NCBI GenBank assembly: GCA_028699255.1
Contig: JAQVUX010000005.1
Coordinates: 108,548-166,350 of the forward strand
DNA: 57,803 nt
From: Candidatus Omnitrophota bacterium
Lineage (GTDB): Bacteria > Omnitrophota > Gorgyraeia > 2-01-FULL-45-10
Direction: 5' to 3'
This document shows, one piece after another, positions 27,621 to 36,990 of the stretch (its first letter is position 1; every line of letters begins with the position of its first letter). Both the position numbers and the translations under genes were made by a program. The notes under the pieces were generated by a model. That model made no database searches. It was given only the letters and a program-made list of their open reading frames with translations, and had not been told where the DNA came from.

Positions 27621-28199
27621 TTACATGATCTTCATTCTGTGCATCGGCCAGTATATACATATGACTTTGCCCAGCATGTTTTTCTTCGGAACAAAGCCCC
27701 AGTATCGCGAATCGCGGGAACTACCGCTGTTATCGCCCAGAACAAAATATGAATCCTTCGGTACCTCTATTACCCGGCCTTCCCTGCCGAAGTCCCCGGC
27801 ATTATAATAATATACCGAGCGTATCGATGACGGCTCGTCTATCGCCTTGCCGTTTATCAGTATCTTGCCATCCTTGATCTCGACCTTCTCGCCCTCAAAC
27901 GCTATCAGCCTTTTTACAAAATCTTTTTTGGGCGACTCGGTCGATATGAATACCACTATGTCTCCGCGTTTCGGCTGGCGCACGGCGGGCAGATTAACAT
28001 TAAGAAGCGGCACCTTCGCGCCGTAGAGGAACTTGTTGACGAATATCCTGTCGCCCACCTGGAGCGTCGGTATCATCGAACCCGACGGTATCTTGAACGC
28101 CTGTACGACGAATGTCCGTATGACGAGTGCCAGTATTACCGCTATTATTATCGATTCGGTCCATTCCCTGACAATTGTTTTTGTATGCTCTTTCATCAT
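27621..28199 (-). CDS. lepB: signal peptidase I
   Basis: Cleaves secretory signal peptides at the cytoplasmic membrane. One N-terminal membrane helix (~residues 15-32) is followed by box B PSGSMIPTL with nucleophile S41, box D with general base K96 (FVKRLIAFEGEKV), and box E GDNSGSSRDSRYWG. Length 192 aa is typical. An AAGGGAGA ribosome site precedes the start. It lies downstream of lepA, the classic lepA-lepB order, with three palindromic repeats in between. Confidence 0.94.
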   Translation of the reverse strand: MMKEHTKTIVREWTESIIIAVILALVIRTFVVQAFKIPSGSMIPTLQVGDRIFVNKFLYGAKVPLLNVNLPAVRQPKRGDIVVFISTESPKKDFVKRLIAFEGEKVEIKDGKILINGKAIDEPSSIRSVYYYNAGDFGREGRVIEVPKDSYFVLGDNSGSSRDSRYWGFVPKKNMLGKVICIYWPMHRMKIM

Positions 28200-28232
28200 T
28201 CTCCCTTGAGTTTGTAGTATTTAAGCACCTGT

Positions 28233-28468
28233 TAACCGCGTAGGTTTGCTACCTGTTTATCACAGAATAACCTACGCGGTTATTCTCTACACGGTTATCC
28301 TATTCACACGGTGCCGCCAACTTGTTAACCGCGTAGGTTTGCTAATGGTTTATCACAGAACAACCTACGCGGTTATTCTCTACACGGTTATCCTATTCAC
28401 ACGGTGCCGCCAACTTGTTAACCGCGTAGGTTTGCTACCAGTTTATCACAGAATAACCTACACGGTTA
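28233..28468. repeat. three tandem palindromic repeats between lepA and lepB
   Basis: Three 50-bp palindromes at 28233-28282, 28326-28375 and 28419-28468 repeat with an exact 93-bp period, including the 43-bp spacer (ACACGGTTATCCTATTCACA and onward). The loop is of a second type, beginning TGCTA. The last copy has one arm change (CTACACGG). Confidence 0.92.
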
Positions 28469-28489
28469 TTCTAGTCATTCTATCCACGG

Positions 28490-30283
28490 TTACGCTTTCA
28501 GCGCCGCGAAGAACGCTTCCTGCGGAATGTCTATTTTACCAAACTGCTTCATGCGCTTCTTGCCCGCCTTCTGCTTCTCCCAGAGTTTTCGTTTACGGGT
28601 AATGTCGCCGCCATAGCATTTGGCCGTAACGTTCTTACCGACCGACTTTATCGTCTCGCGCGCTATGACCTGGCCGCCTATTGCCGCCTGCAGGATTATC
28701 TGGAAAAGGTGCCTCGGGATCGTCTCTTTCAGTTTCTCTATTATAGCTTTTCCCTTCACATATGCCCTGTCCTTGAATATCAGCGAAGAGAACGCGTCAT
28801 ACACTTCGCCGTTTATAAGTATGTCTAATTTTACTATAGTCGTAGGGCGGTAATCTAAAAGTTCGTAATCAAGCGAACCGTACCCTTTAGTTACCGACTT
28901 TATCTTATCGTAAAAATCGACTATTATCTCCGAGAGCGGTATATCGTAGACTATCTGCGCCCTGTCTTCATCGAGATATTCCGTCGATACATAAGAGCCC
29001 CTGCGCGACTCGGAAAGCTCCAGGATGTTCCCGATCGAGACCTTGGGAGTTATGATATATGCCCTGACATACGGCTCTTCCACATCTTCGATCTCACCGG
29101 CGTTCGGCAGTTTCATCGGATTGTCTATTTCGACTATCTCGCCGGACTTTTTCATTATCCTGTATATAACGCTCGGCGTGGTTACGACGAGGTTCAGATC
29201 GAATTCGCGTTCCAGGCGCTCTTCCACTATCTCCATGTGCAGAAGCCCCAGGAAGCCGCACCGAAACCCCATGCCGAGCGAGGCCGACTTCTCCGGCTCG
29301 AATATGAACGACGCGTCGGAAAGCTTCAGTTTTTCCACCGCTTCTTTCAAAGTGAGAAAGTCCGCGCTCGACGCCGGATATATACCGCTGAATACCATCG
29401 GCTGAACCTTCTTGTAGCCGGGTAACGCGACCAGCGCCGGATTCTCAGCGTCGGTGACGGTATCGCCGACGGTCACTTCCTTGGCGTCGCGGATATTGCA
29501 GGCTAAGTAACCTACCTCGCCGCAATTGAGCTGGCCTATCGGCTCTTGCCGGGGATTGAATATGCCGACCTCCAGGACTTCGTGGACGGTTTTAGTGGAC
29601 ATCATCATTACTTTCATGCCTTTGCGTATCACGCCGTTCATTACTCTAACCATGACGATGACGCCTTTATACGCGTCGAATTTAGAATCGAATACGAGCG
29701 CCTGCAGAGGGTTCGTAACCTCTCCTCCCGGAGGAGGAATGCGGGTAACTACGGCTTCGAGAATGTCCTCGGTACCTACCCCTTGCTTCGCGCTGGCCAA
29801 TATAATATTGGCTCTATCGAGATCGAGGATATCAGATATTTCGTGGCTCACCTTCTCGATCTGGGCGCTGGGGAGGTCTATCTTGTTTATGACAGGGATT
29901 ATGAGGAGGTTGTGCTCCATAGCCAGATACAGGTTCGCTACGGTCTGCGCCTCGACGCCCTGGGCGGCGTCCACGACCAGAAGCGCGCCTTCACAGGCGC
30001 CGATCGATTTCGATACCTCGTAGGTAAAATCGACGTGGCCCGGCGTATCTATAAGATTAAGCTCGTATGTTTGCCCGTCCTTTGCCTTATAATTTATTCT
30101 GACGGCGCTCGCCTTTATCGTTATACCGCGCTCGCGCTCGAGATCCATATCGTCGAGGAGCTGATCATGGAACTCCCTGTCGCTTATCGCACCGGTAAAC
30201 TGCAGTATCCTGTCAGCCAATGTCGACTTGCCGTGGTCTATGTGAGCTATTATCGAGAAGTTTCTGATTAAAGATTTATCCAT
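28490..30283 (-). CDS. lepA: elongation factor 4 (LepA)
   Basis: Ribosome-associated GTPase of 597 aa. G1 is AHIDHGKST near residue 13, G2 lies around [11 protein letters not shown]3 is DTPGHVDF and G4 is NKIDLP. The family-specific C-terminal domain ends in [28 protein letters not shown]. The length is typical and there is no frame break. Confidence 0.96.
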   Translation of the reverse strand: MDKSLIRNFSIIAHIDHGKSTLADRILQFTGAISDREFHDQLLDDMDLERERGITIKASAVRINYKAKDGQTYELNLIDTPGHVDFTYEVSKSIGACEGALLVVDAAQGVEAQTVANLYLAMEHNLLIIPVINKIDLPSAQIEKVSHEISDILDLDRANIILASAKQGVGTEDILEAVVTRIPPPGGEVTNPLQALVFDSKFDAYKGVIVMVRVMNGVIRKGMKVMMMSTKTVHEVLEVGIFNPRQEPIGQLNCGEVGYLACNIRDAKEVTVGDTVTDAENPALVALPGYKKVQPMVFSGIYPASSADFLTLKEAVEKLKLSDASFIFEPEKSASLGMGFRCGFLGLLHMEIVEERLEREFDLNLVVTTPSVIYRIMKKSGEIVEIDNPMKLPNAGEIEDVEEPYVRAYIITPKVSIGNILELSESRRGSYVSTEYLDEDRAQIVYDIPLSEIIVDFYDKIKSVTKGYGSLDYELLDYRPTTIVKLDILINGEVYDAFSSLIFKDRAYVKGKAIIEKLKETIPRHLFQIILQAAIGGQVIARETIKSVGKNVTAKCYGGDITRKRKLWEKQKAGKKRMKQFGKIDIPQEAFFAALKA

Positions 30284-30287
30284 TCAC

Positions 30288-31715
30288 CTACACGCTGTAC
30301 GCGAGCTCTTTTCCGTATTCCAATATCGCAAGCGCCTTCTTCTCGCCCGCGGCCTCGGCATATACCCTGAGTATCGGCTCCGTACCGGAGAGCCTCAACA
30401 TCAGCCATGAAGAATCCTCACAGATGAACTTATATCCGTCTTTCCTGTTAACGGCGATAACCCTCTTGCCGAGCACTTCCTTGGGAGGGTTACCCTTGAG
30501 AAGATCCATGAGTTTCGGCTTCTTCTCGTCGGGATATTTCAAATCGAGGCGCTTGTATTCGTATGTGCCGTATTCTTTATCAATCGCCTTCAATATATCG
30601 AGTATCTTCTTTCCCCTCATCGCCATCATCTCGGCTATAAGAAGCCCGGAAAGTATGCCATCTCTCTCCGGTATCGAATTTTTGAATGCTACTCCGCCGG
30701 TCTCCTCACCGCCTATCAGGATATCTTCTTTCAGCATCAATTCGCAGATGTACTTAAATCCGACCGGCGTCTCATACATCTTCATATCGTACTTCCTGCA
30801 TATCTTGTCGATGAGGAACGTGCCGCAAAGCGTCTGGACTACGCCGCCCTTCATTTTACGATCTTCCAGAAGGTGCAGGAGAAGAAGCGTCATGACCTTG
30901 TGTCCGGTCAATATCTTTCCGTTTGGCAAGGCTATCCCAAGCCTATCCGCATCTCCGTCGGTGGCGATACCCAAATCGTACTTACCTGCTTTTACCTTAT
31001 CGGCAAGCTCTTTTAAGTTTGGAAGTATCGGCTCAGGATTTATGCCGCCGAAACTCGGATTATTTTCATTGTGTATTACGTCAACCTTGCACTTTCCGCC
31101 CTTCAAAAGATCGGCGATGTAATTATTACCCGTACCGTACATCGAATCCACGAGTATTTTAAGGCGCGCTTTTTTCAATAGATTAAGGTTCACATATTTT
31201 TTTATGAATCCGAGATGTTCCGGGACGATATCCTCGACGGTGATCATGCCCGCCACCTTAAGCTCATCGAGCGTCGAATATTTTACTTCGCTTGCGCCAA
31301 GACACGCCTCGAACTTCTTCGTTATCTCAGGGCCGGCGGAACCGCCGTAATAAGCTTTGTATTTTATGCCGTTATACCTGGCCGGATTATGGCTGGCGGT
31401 AACCATGACGCCGCCCATTAGCGAACGGTCTTTGATAGTAAAACTTACCGAGGGCGTCGGCGTAGCTTTCTCGGCGAGGATGACTTTTATGCCGTTGGCG
31501 GCAATGACGGACGCTATGAGCTCCGCGTATTTAGCCGACAGGAACCTCGTGTCGAAACCTACGACTATCCTCTTATCTTTCACCTTCGACGCCGGGCCAT
31601 CGTCGGACTTTATGCAGTCCGCCATCGCCTGCGCCGTTATCTTTACATTGTCAAATGTAAAATCTTCGCTTATTACCGCCCTCCACCCGTCCGTTCCGAA
31701 CTTAATCGCTCCCAT
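30288..31715 (-). CDS. phosphoglucomutase/phosphomannomutase family protein
   Basis: Alpha-D-phosphohexomutase of 475 aa. It has the N-terminal IKFGTDGWRA, the phosphoserine loop VMVTASHNPARYNGIK near residue 104, the metal loop ATDGDADRLGIA, the sugar-binding GGEETGG loop and the phosphate-binding LSGTEPILRVYAE. I chose the ATG at 31715, which overlaps the rpe stop as TGATG and has AGGAGGAG upstream. The substrate (glucose, mannose or glucosamine phosphate) cannot be decided. A mannose-1-phosphate guanylyltransferase-like gene lies nearby. Confidence 0.88.
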   Translation of the reverse strand: MGAIKFGTDGWRAVISEDFTFDNVKITAQAMADCIKSDDGPASKVKDKRIVVGFDTRFLSAKYAELIASVIAANGIKVILAEKATPTPSVSFTIKDRSLMGGVMVTASHNPARYNGIKYKAYYGGSAGPEITKKFEACLGASEVKYSTLDELKVAGMITVEDIVPEHLGFIKKYVNLNLLKKARLKILVDSMYGTGNNYIADLLKGGKCKVDVIHNENNPSFGGINPEPILPNLKELADKVKAGKYDLGIATDGDADRLGIALPNGKILTGHKVMTLLLLHLLEDRKMKGGVVQTLCGTFLIDKICRKYDMKMYETPVGFKYICELMLKEDILIGGEETGGVAFKNSIPERDGILSGLLIAEMMAMRGKKILDILKAIDKEYGTYEYKRLDLKYPDEKKPKLMDLLKGNPPKEVLGKRVIAVNRKDGYKFICEDSSWLMLRLSGTEPILRVYAEAAGEKKALAILEYGKELAYSV

Positions 31716-32356
31716 CACACTCCTCCTCTTAAAGTATTTATGGCATCTTTGTAATTTTTAGTCCCGAATACGGCAGTGCCCGCCACTATGACGTTCGCGC
31801 CCGCTTTCCTGGCATCCATTACCGTGATCGCGTTTATACCACCGTCCACCTGTATATCCTTTTTGAATACCTTCCGCAATTCTTCTATCTTCGGCAGGCA
31901 GTCCAATATGAACTCCTGCCCGGCAAATCCCGGCTCGACCGTCATTACGAGAACCATATCCACCATTGATAGTATGGGCTCGATAGCTTTTAATGATGTC
32001 TTGGGCCTTATGGAAACGCCTACTTTCTTTTTAAAATAGCGTACAAGCTTTATAACCTCTTTCGGATCATCTTCGGCCTCTATGTGAAACGTTATAATAT
32101 CGGCGCCTGCCTTGGCAAAGCTCTCGACGAACCTTTCCGGATTATCTATCATAAGATGGACGTCGAGCGGCAATTTCGTTACGGGCCGTATCGACTTCAC
32201 TACGACGGGGCCTATCGTGAGGTTCGGGACGAAGTGGCCGTCCATTACGTCGACGTGTATCCAGTCGGCGCCGGCGGCGGCAACATCCTTTATCTCCTGG
32301 CCCAGTTTTGAAAAGTCGGCGGACAGTATGCTCGGTGCGATCAGTGTCTTTTGCAT
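31715..32356 (-). CDS. rpe: ribulose-phosphate 3-epimerase
   Basis: TIM-barrel epimerase of the pentose phosphate and Calvin pathways (213 aa). Motifs are APSILSADF at the N-terminus, HVDVMDGHFVPNLTIGP with metal-binding His and Asp, LDVHLMID, MTVEPGFAGQ and VDGGIN. It is coupled to the downstream phosphohexomutase by a TGATG overlap. Confidence 0.95.
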   Translation of the reverse strand: MQKTLIAPSILSADFSKLGQEIKDVAAAGADWIHVDVMDGHFVPNLTIGPVVVKSIRPVTKLPLDVHLMIDNPERFVESFAKAGADIITFHIEAEDDPKEVIKLVRYFKKKVGVSIRPKTSLKAIEPILSMVDMVLVMTVEPGFAGQEFILDCLPKIEELRKVFKKDIQVDGGINAITVMDARKAGANVIVAGTAVFGTKNYKDAINTLRGGV

Positions 32357-32423
32357 CTTCTTCTCCTTATGCCAAAATCGCGAGGCAGTATATCGCGAAC
32401 CCTGATTTTTTTCAAGGTTTCTT

Positions 32424-33701
32424 TCACGCCTTTATATTTAACACCTCTCTGATATCCTTGTCGTCCTTAGTCGGGCTTATCACCGCAAGATTGAGACAAT
32501 CGTTCCTTATAACGCCGTTGGCAAGCCGCATAATATCTTCCGGACCCACCGACTCGATCTTCGCGATTATCGACTTGAGGCTGAAATCTTTTTCCCCCGA
32601 CACGATCTTCTCGCCGAGCCACAGCATGCGGCTCATCGTATCCTCAAGCGCGAAAAGCATCTGCCCCTTGTAATACTCTTTAGCGCGCGCAAGCTCCTCC
32701 GCGCCGACGGGCTCCGTCTTCATCCTGCCAAGTTCGCGCAAAATAACCTCAAGCGCCCTCGTTATCTTTTTGTTATCCACCCCCGCGCTAACGACAAACG
32801 CGCCGCAGTCATCGTAGCGCCTTACGCTGGAAGATATCTCATAGCATAAGGCCATCTCATCGCGCACTATATGAAAAAGGCGCGACGACATATTCGCACC
32901 GAGAATAATGTTTAAAAGGCTCAAGACATGTTTATCTGAATGAAACCGGTCAACCGCGTGGAACCCTAAAGCCATGTGCGTCTGTTCCGTATCCTTGGAA
33001 GACAACCTGAGCTCCGGCGATTTCTGCCCCAAAAGGACTTTGCTGAATCCGGAAACGCTTCCTTCGGGGGCATCTTTAAAATATTTCTTCGAGAACCGCA
33101 AAAGCTTCTCATTCTCAATCCTGCCCGTGGCTACAACCAGCATATTTTTAGGATTATAGTGCGCTTCCTTATATTCTATCAGGCGCTCGCGGGTTATCGA
33201 CTTTACCGATTCCACGGTACCGGCCAATGGAAACCCGAGCGGTTGATTCGGCCACATCATCTCCGCTAAAATTTCGTGGACATACTGGGCCGGCATATCC
33301 TTGTACATGTTTATCTCTTCTATGATGACATCCTTCTCTTTCGCCATCTCGTCGGCATCAAGCTTCGGATGTAAGACCATATCGCTTAAAATATCGAGTC
33401 CGAGTTCCGCGTCATTCGCCAACACCTTTACCAGATAACAGGTATGTTCCTCTGAAGTGAATCCGTTGAAACTGCCGCCACGGCCTTCGATCTGCTGTTT
33501 TATCGTCATCATGTCGCGATTGGCGGTACCTTTAAAAAGGAGGTGCTCGAGAAGATGGCTGATGCCGTTATTGCTCTCATTCTCAAACCTTCCTCCGGCG
33601 CGTATCCACACGCCTATGGCAACCGATTCCATATATTCCATCGGCTGTGTGATCACACGAAGCCCGTTATCCAACGTCTCTATTTTAAGCATTCCTTTCA
33701 C
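32424..33701 (-). CDS. M16-family zinc peptidase
   Basis: Processing-peptidase-like protein (425 aa). The inverted zinc motif HLLEH is at residues 49-53, with GRFENESNNGIS just before it and NGFTSEEHTCY further on, typical of PqqL/YmxG-type M16B enzymes. The reading from 33701 uses GTG. An ATG at 33692 (MLKIETLDNG) preceded by GAAAGGA is equally likely. It follows the ruvX-like gene directly. The substrate is unknown. Confidence 0.9.
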   Translation of the reverse strand: MKGMLKIETLDNGLRVITQPMEYMESVAIGVWIRAGGRFENESNNGISHLLEHLLFKGTANRDMMTIKQQIEGRGGSFNGFTSEEHTCYLVKVLANDAELGLDILSDMVLHPKLDADEMAKEKDVIIEEINMYKDMPAQYVHEILAEMMWPNQPLGFPLAGTVESVKSITRERLIEYKEAHYNPKNMLVVATGRIENEKLLRFSKKYFKDAPEGSVSGFSKVLLGQKSPELRLSSKDTEQTHMALGFHAVDRFHSDKHVLSLLNIILGANMSSRLFHIVRDEMALCYEISSSVRRYDDCGAFVVSAGVDNKKITRALEVILRELGRMKTEPVGAEELARAKEYYKGQMLFALEDTMSRMLWLGEKIVSGEKDFSLKSIIAKIESVGPEDIMRLANGVIRNDCLNLAVISPTKDDKDIREVLNIKA

Positions 33702-34118
33702 TCATCCTCTCTTTCGCGAATCGAGATAGCTCTGCAAAATTATCTGCGCGGCCAACATATCCACCGACTTTTTACGTTTGGCCCGGCTTGTATCGGCTTC
33801 GAGAAGCGCCCTGTTAGCCTGCGCCGTCGTAAGACGCTCGTCCCATGTTTTAATGGGGACACTCACCACCCTGGCGAGAGCTTCGATAAATTCGGTAACC
33901 TCTTTTGCTTTGGGGCCGAATGTCCCGTTCATATTTATAGGAAGGCCTACCACTATCTCGCCCACACCGTTAGCCTCAACCGTTTTTTTTATACTGTCGA
34001 AATCGGTTTGGAGCGAAGAGCGATAGATCGTCTGGCCGCCCTGCGCCGTAAGAAAAAGTTCATCCGACATCGCCACGCCGATCCTTTTCGCACCGACATC
34101 GAGCGCCATTATCCTCAT
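33702..34118 (-). CDS. ruvX: RuvX/YqgF-family Holliday-junction resolvase-like nuclease
   Basis: RNase H-fold protein of 138 aa. The first catalytic Asp is D7 in MALDVGAKRIGVAMSD, followed by VVGLPINMNGT, WDERLTT and the last acidic position in KKSVDMLAAQIILQSYL. The family acts in 16S rRNA 5' processing (YqgF) and is proposed as a resolvase. It overlaps the manC-like gene by 4 bp. Confidence 0.93.
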   Translation of the reverse strand: MRIMALDVGAKRIGVAMSDELFLTAQGGQTIYRSSLQTDFDSIKKTVEANGVGEIVVGLPINMNGTFGPKAKEVTEFIEALARVVSVPIKTWDERLTTAQANRALLEADTSRAKRKKSVDMLAAQIILQSYLDSRKRG

Positions 34119-35023
34119 TTGATGCTTACCACCTTTCCTCCCCTTAAGGAAAACTCTCTCTTTTCCCTGGTTAATATCTTTATCAGGCTCTCAAATCCGC
34201 CTAAATCATGCCATTCGTAGTCAGCCGCAAGGCAATACACATTTCGCGCCTTCTCCATCACAGCATAGTCGATGGATATATCCGGTACATTCCGATAAAC
34301 CTTCCCGATATCGCCGGAACCTATGATCGAGTTATAAACCCGGGGCGAGAGGTTCTTTACCGCCTTAAGGAGCGTCGACGCGCTGAATATAAATGCCCCT
34401 GTATTCCAGAGATAATCACCGGTCTTCAAATATTTTTCCGCCGTCTTCCTGTCCGGCTTTTCTACGAATTTTCGCACCTTAACTATGCCACGCGTCACAT
34501 TATGCGCGCTTTTCTTAACGGGCGAAGTCCCATCCATCTTAATATACCCGAAGTGCGCCGAAGGATATCTCGGCTTGACGCCAATAACCAGCATCGCTTC
34601 GCGGTTCGTTTTTACAAAAGCTATGCCGCGCCTCAATGCCGGGGCGAATCGTTCTTTTTCGGTAATATAATGGTCAGTCGGCAATACAACCATTATCGCG
34701 CCGGGCGACCTTTTTTCGAGTATCGAGGCGGCCAATGTTATCGCCGGGGCCGTATTCCTCGAAACGGGCTCAAGGATAAGGTTCTCGTCGGCGATAGCGG
34801 GGAAATCTTTCCTCACAAGTTTATTATGCGCCCTGTTCGCAATGACTACCATACCCTTAGCCGGCACAAGCCCATTTACCCTATCAAGCGTCTTGCGGAA
34901 TAATGTCTTCCGGTCTTTTGTTATTGATAAAAACGCCTTAGGAACAGCCGCGGTCGAAAGCGGCCGAAGCCGCCGGCCTTTTCCGCCCACGAGCACAACT
35001 ACGTATGTTTTTTTATTTACCAT
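34115..35023 (-). CDS. manC: mannose-1-phosphate guanylyltransferase
   Basis: Nucleotidyltransferase of 302 aa with the N-terminal loop LVGGKGRRLRPLSTAAVPKAF, EPVSRNTAPAITLAA and LPTDHYI, the signature of GMP-type mannose-1-phosphate guanylyltransferases. It lacks the C-terminal isomerase domain of bifunctional ManC. GDP-mannose would feed surface polysaccharide. It overlaps the end of trpA by 11 bp, although it is unrelated to tryptophan. Confidence 0.85.
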   Translation of the reverse strand: MVNKKTYVVVLVGGKGRRLRPLSTAAVPKAFLSITKDRKTLFRKTLDRVNGLVPAKGMVVIANRAHNKLVRKDFPAIADENLILEPVSRNTAPAITLAASILEKRSPGAIMVVLPTDHYITEKERFAPALRRGIAFVKTNREAMLVIGVKPRYPSAHFGYIKMDGTSPVKKSAHNVTRGIVKVRKFVEKPDRKTAEKYLKTGDYLWNTGAFIFSASTLLKAVKNLSPRVYNSIIGSGDIGKVYRNVPDISIDYAVMEKARNVYCLAADYEWHDLGGFESLIKILTREKREFSLRGGKVVSIK

Positions 35024-35804
35024 GTATAGCGTTCGCTAATTTTTTTGCCAGCTTCGAGACCCGGGCGATCGCATCTTTCTTTTCGCCTATAATCTTCACT
35101 ATCGCGCTACCCACTATGACTCCATCGGCCACCCCTGCTATATACCTGGCCTGTTTCGCGTCCGATATGCCGAACCCAACCGCAACCGGCTTATCCGTAA
35201 GGGATTTAACGAGGCGTACGTTCGCCAAAACTTCCGGTGGAAGCTTCTTTCTGGCGCCCGTCACCCCTGTAAGCGAAACGTAATAGATAAATCCTGTGGA
35301 CTTCGCGGCGATCTTGCCTATACGCGCTTTCGGTGAAGTCGGCGCGATGAGAAATATCAATGCGACGTTTTCTTTCCTGCTTAAAGATATCGCTTCACGC
35401 GCCTCTTCGATCGGCAGGTCCGGGATTATCACTCCGTCAACACACGCCTCACGGCACATCCTGAAAAACTTTTCCGGGCCGTATTTAAAAACCGGATTGT
35501 AATATGTCATGAATACCAGAGGTATGCGGGTCCTGGCTCTTAAGGCCTGTACCATCGCGAATATCTTCTTAAGGCTGGCGCCTTTGGCAAGCGCGCGCTG
35601 TGAAGCCGCCTGGATCGTCGGCCCGTCGGCCACCGGATCGGAAAACGGTATCCCGAGCTCTATGATATCGGCGCCGGCATTTTCCAGGGCGAGGACTATC
35701 TTCCCCGTCGTCGCGATATCCGGATCGCCGGCAGTAATATAAGGTATGAACGCCTTTCGTTTCAACGCCTTCAACACTTTGAATTTTTTATCTATTCTGT
35801 TCAT
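35013..35804 (-). CDS. trpA: tryptophan synthase alpha subunit
   Basis: Converts indole-glycerol phosphate to indole. The protein (263 aa) has FIPYITAGDPD, IELGIPFSDPVADGPTIQAASQRAL containing the catalytic Glu, FMTYYNPVFKYG with the second acidic position upstream of PDLP, and YYVSLTGVTGAR. It is separated from trpB by about 2 kb of inserted genes. It overlaps the preceding DUF6941-like gene by 4 bp. Confidence 0.95.
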   Translation of the reverse strand: MNRIDKKFKVLKALKRKAFIPYITAGDPDIATTGKIVLALENAGADIIELGIPFSDPVADGPTIQAASQRALAKGASLKKIFAMVQALRARTRIPLVFMTYYNPVFKYGPEKFFRMCREACVDGVIIPDLPIEEAREAISLSRKENVALIFLIAPTSPKARIGKIAAKSTGFIYYVSLTGVTGARKKLPPEVLANVRLVKSLTDKPVAVGFGISDAKQARYIAGVADGVIVGSAIVKIIGEKKDAIARVSKLAKKLANAIHGK

Positions 35805-36190
35805 TTTGCCTCGGTAAGCATTATTGGATAATTAATAACAAGCTCGCCATCGAGGAGTACCTCGACCCAGTATTTACCGGGGTTCGGGAATACGAGATTA
35901 TTGAACCTCGAAACGAGTGTATGGTGCCTGTCGATATCGGATAACTCAAAAACCTGCTCATCCGTCTGGAATATGATCGAATTGTCTTTAGGGTTCATAA
36001 TGCGTATCTTCTGTGTAAATGAACCGGAGCCTTTCGACCACCTGTTCGCCAGAAACAGCGTCGGGTGCGTCGCCGGGAACTTTTTGGCGTTTATCGCTTC
36101 GAACAGGCCTACGAGTATAAACTTGCCGTTATCTTCGCGCCGTACATCGTCGCACATCACCGAAAACTGCAGATTCGGTTTTATTTTCAC
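35801..36190 (-). CDS. hypothetical protein, DUF6941-like
   Basis: A 129-residue beta-rich protein with no signal peptide. The opening PNLQFSVMCDDVRREDNGK followed by ILVGLFEAI, and the closing FPNPGKYWVEVLLDGELV, resemble small uncharacterised DUF6941-type proteins with a C2-like beta sandwich. That call is from memory of the pattern and is uncertain. It is translationally coupled to trpA by a 4-bp overlap. No enzymatic motif is visible. Confidence 0.65.
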   Translation of the reverse strand: MKIKPNLQFSVMCDDVRREDNGKFILVGLFEAINAKKFPATHPTLFLANRWSKGSGSFTQKIRIMNPKDNSIIFQTDEQVFELSDIDRHHTLVSRFNNLVFPNPGKYWVEVLLDGELVINYPIMLTEAK

Positions 36191-36533
36191 TAATCACCTC
36201 GCTTTGAAACTTTTCAAACCCTGCCGGAGCTCTAGGCGGGTCCTGTCATGAAGCATTCTTTTTTCTTTATCGCTCGGCATGGGGTTTACAATTAACGCTT
36301 AAGCCAGGCGCGTATCTGTATGCCGCCAGGATTGACTGCGATATTTTTAAGTCAGACAGTACCGCCCTGACCATATCAATCCTAAGCGGCGGCACCCCCA
36401 TCCCATGCCTCGCTACGATAATCGAAAAAAGTCTGCTTCATGCCACCCGCCCTACCCACATAACTCTTCTTTACCCTTTTATTTAAAACCTTTTTTTACC
36501 ACAGGTGCCAATACTCACGTCAACAGTTTTCAT
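36191..36533. other. 343-bp gap with nested hairpins, no clear gene
   Basis: No convincing ORF was found. A nested hairpin spans 36321-36394: TGCCGCC + AGGATTGA pair with TCAATCCT + GGCGGCA, and an inner GTCAG/CTGAC stem (36351-36355 with 36367-36371) lies in the loop. A weak minus-strand promoter-like pair TTGTAA (36286-36291) and TAAAGA (36264-36269) could serve the DUF6941-like gene and trpA. A 29-bp segment at 36498-36526 resembles one at 41683-41711. Confidence 0.5.
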
Positions 36534-36968
36534 TTACCCAAGATATTTCTGATGATATTTTTTAATAGCCAATTTAAGTTTATCGCGTGCAGACAATTCC
36601 ATGTTTCTGTTTTGCTTCCTAATATCTTCTAAGCTAATCCCAGTAAAAGATTTGTATTTTACATAAAACTCACTAGTAATAATATGATAAATTAACTCAT
36701 CTATATCAAGCTGTTTTGCTTCAAACACTCCATCAATGTATTGTTTTCCCGTCATGCCTGTATTCCGCAATTTTACAGCTTTACCATGAGGGATTAGTTC
36801 TTCAACTACTATTTCCAATATTTCTCTTTCCGATATTTCTGGAAATTTTGATTTACCAGATTTATAAAGCCGAAAAAGCGTCTTTATCCGTTCTCTATCC
36901 CCAGATAGCAACCAAGAAATAACAATGCCTGTTACTAAAACGCTACTAATGATTAAGAACATTTTCAT
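36534..36968 (-). CDS. small single-pass membrane protein, unknown
   Basis: 144 residues with one N-terminal hydrophobic helix (about residues 3-22, MFLIISSVLVTGIVISWLLS) and a basic, soluble helical tail (KLKLAIKKYHQKYLG at the end). No known domain is recognised. It follows the Bro-N gene by 22 bp inside the trpB-trpA gap and is more AT-rich than its neighbours, which hints that both arrived together. Confidence 0.6.
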   Translation of the reverse strand: MKMFLIISSVLVTGIVISWLLSGDRERIKTLFRLYKSGKSKFPEISEREILEIVVEELIPHGKAVKLRNTGMTGKQYIDGVFEAKQLDIDELIYHIITSEFYVKYKSFTGISLEDIRKQNRNMELSARDKLKLAIKKYHQKYLG

Positions 36969-36990
36969 ATGCTTACCTTATTTCCCACGC

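Noticed and set aside
28233-28468. CRISPR array
   Set aside because: The repeats are palindromic with a regular 93-bp period, but the 43-bp spacers are identical rather than unique, and no cas genes are present.
28246-28602. Plus-strand ORF with tandem protein repeats upstream of lepA
   Set aside because: The protein repeats simply reflect the three tandem DNA palindromes, and the ORF runs antisense into lepA.
36191-36533. tRNA or known riboswitch
   Set aside because: The fold is not a cloverleaf, has no GTTC/CCA features, and matches no riboswitch consensus I know.
36405-36632. 75-residue plus-strand ORF in the trpB-trpA gap
   Set aside because: Its second half is antisense to the small membrane protein gene, there is no ribosome site, and the sequence is low complexity.
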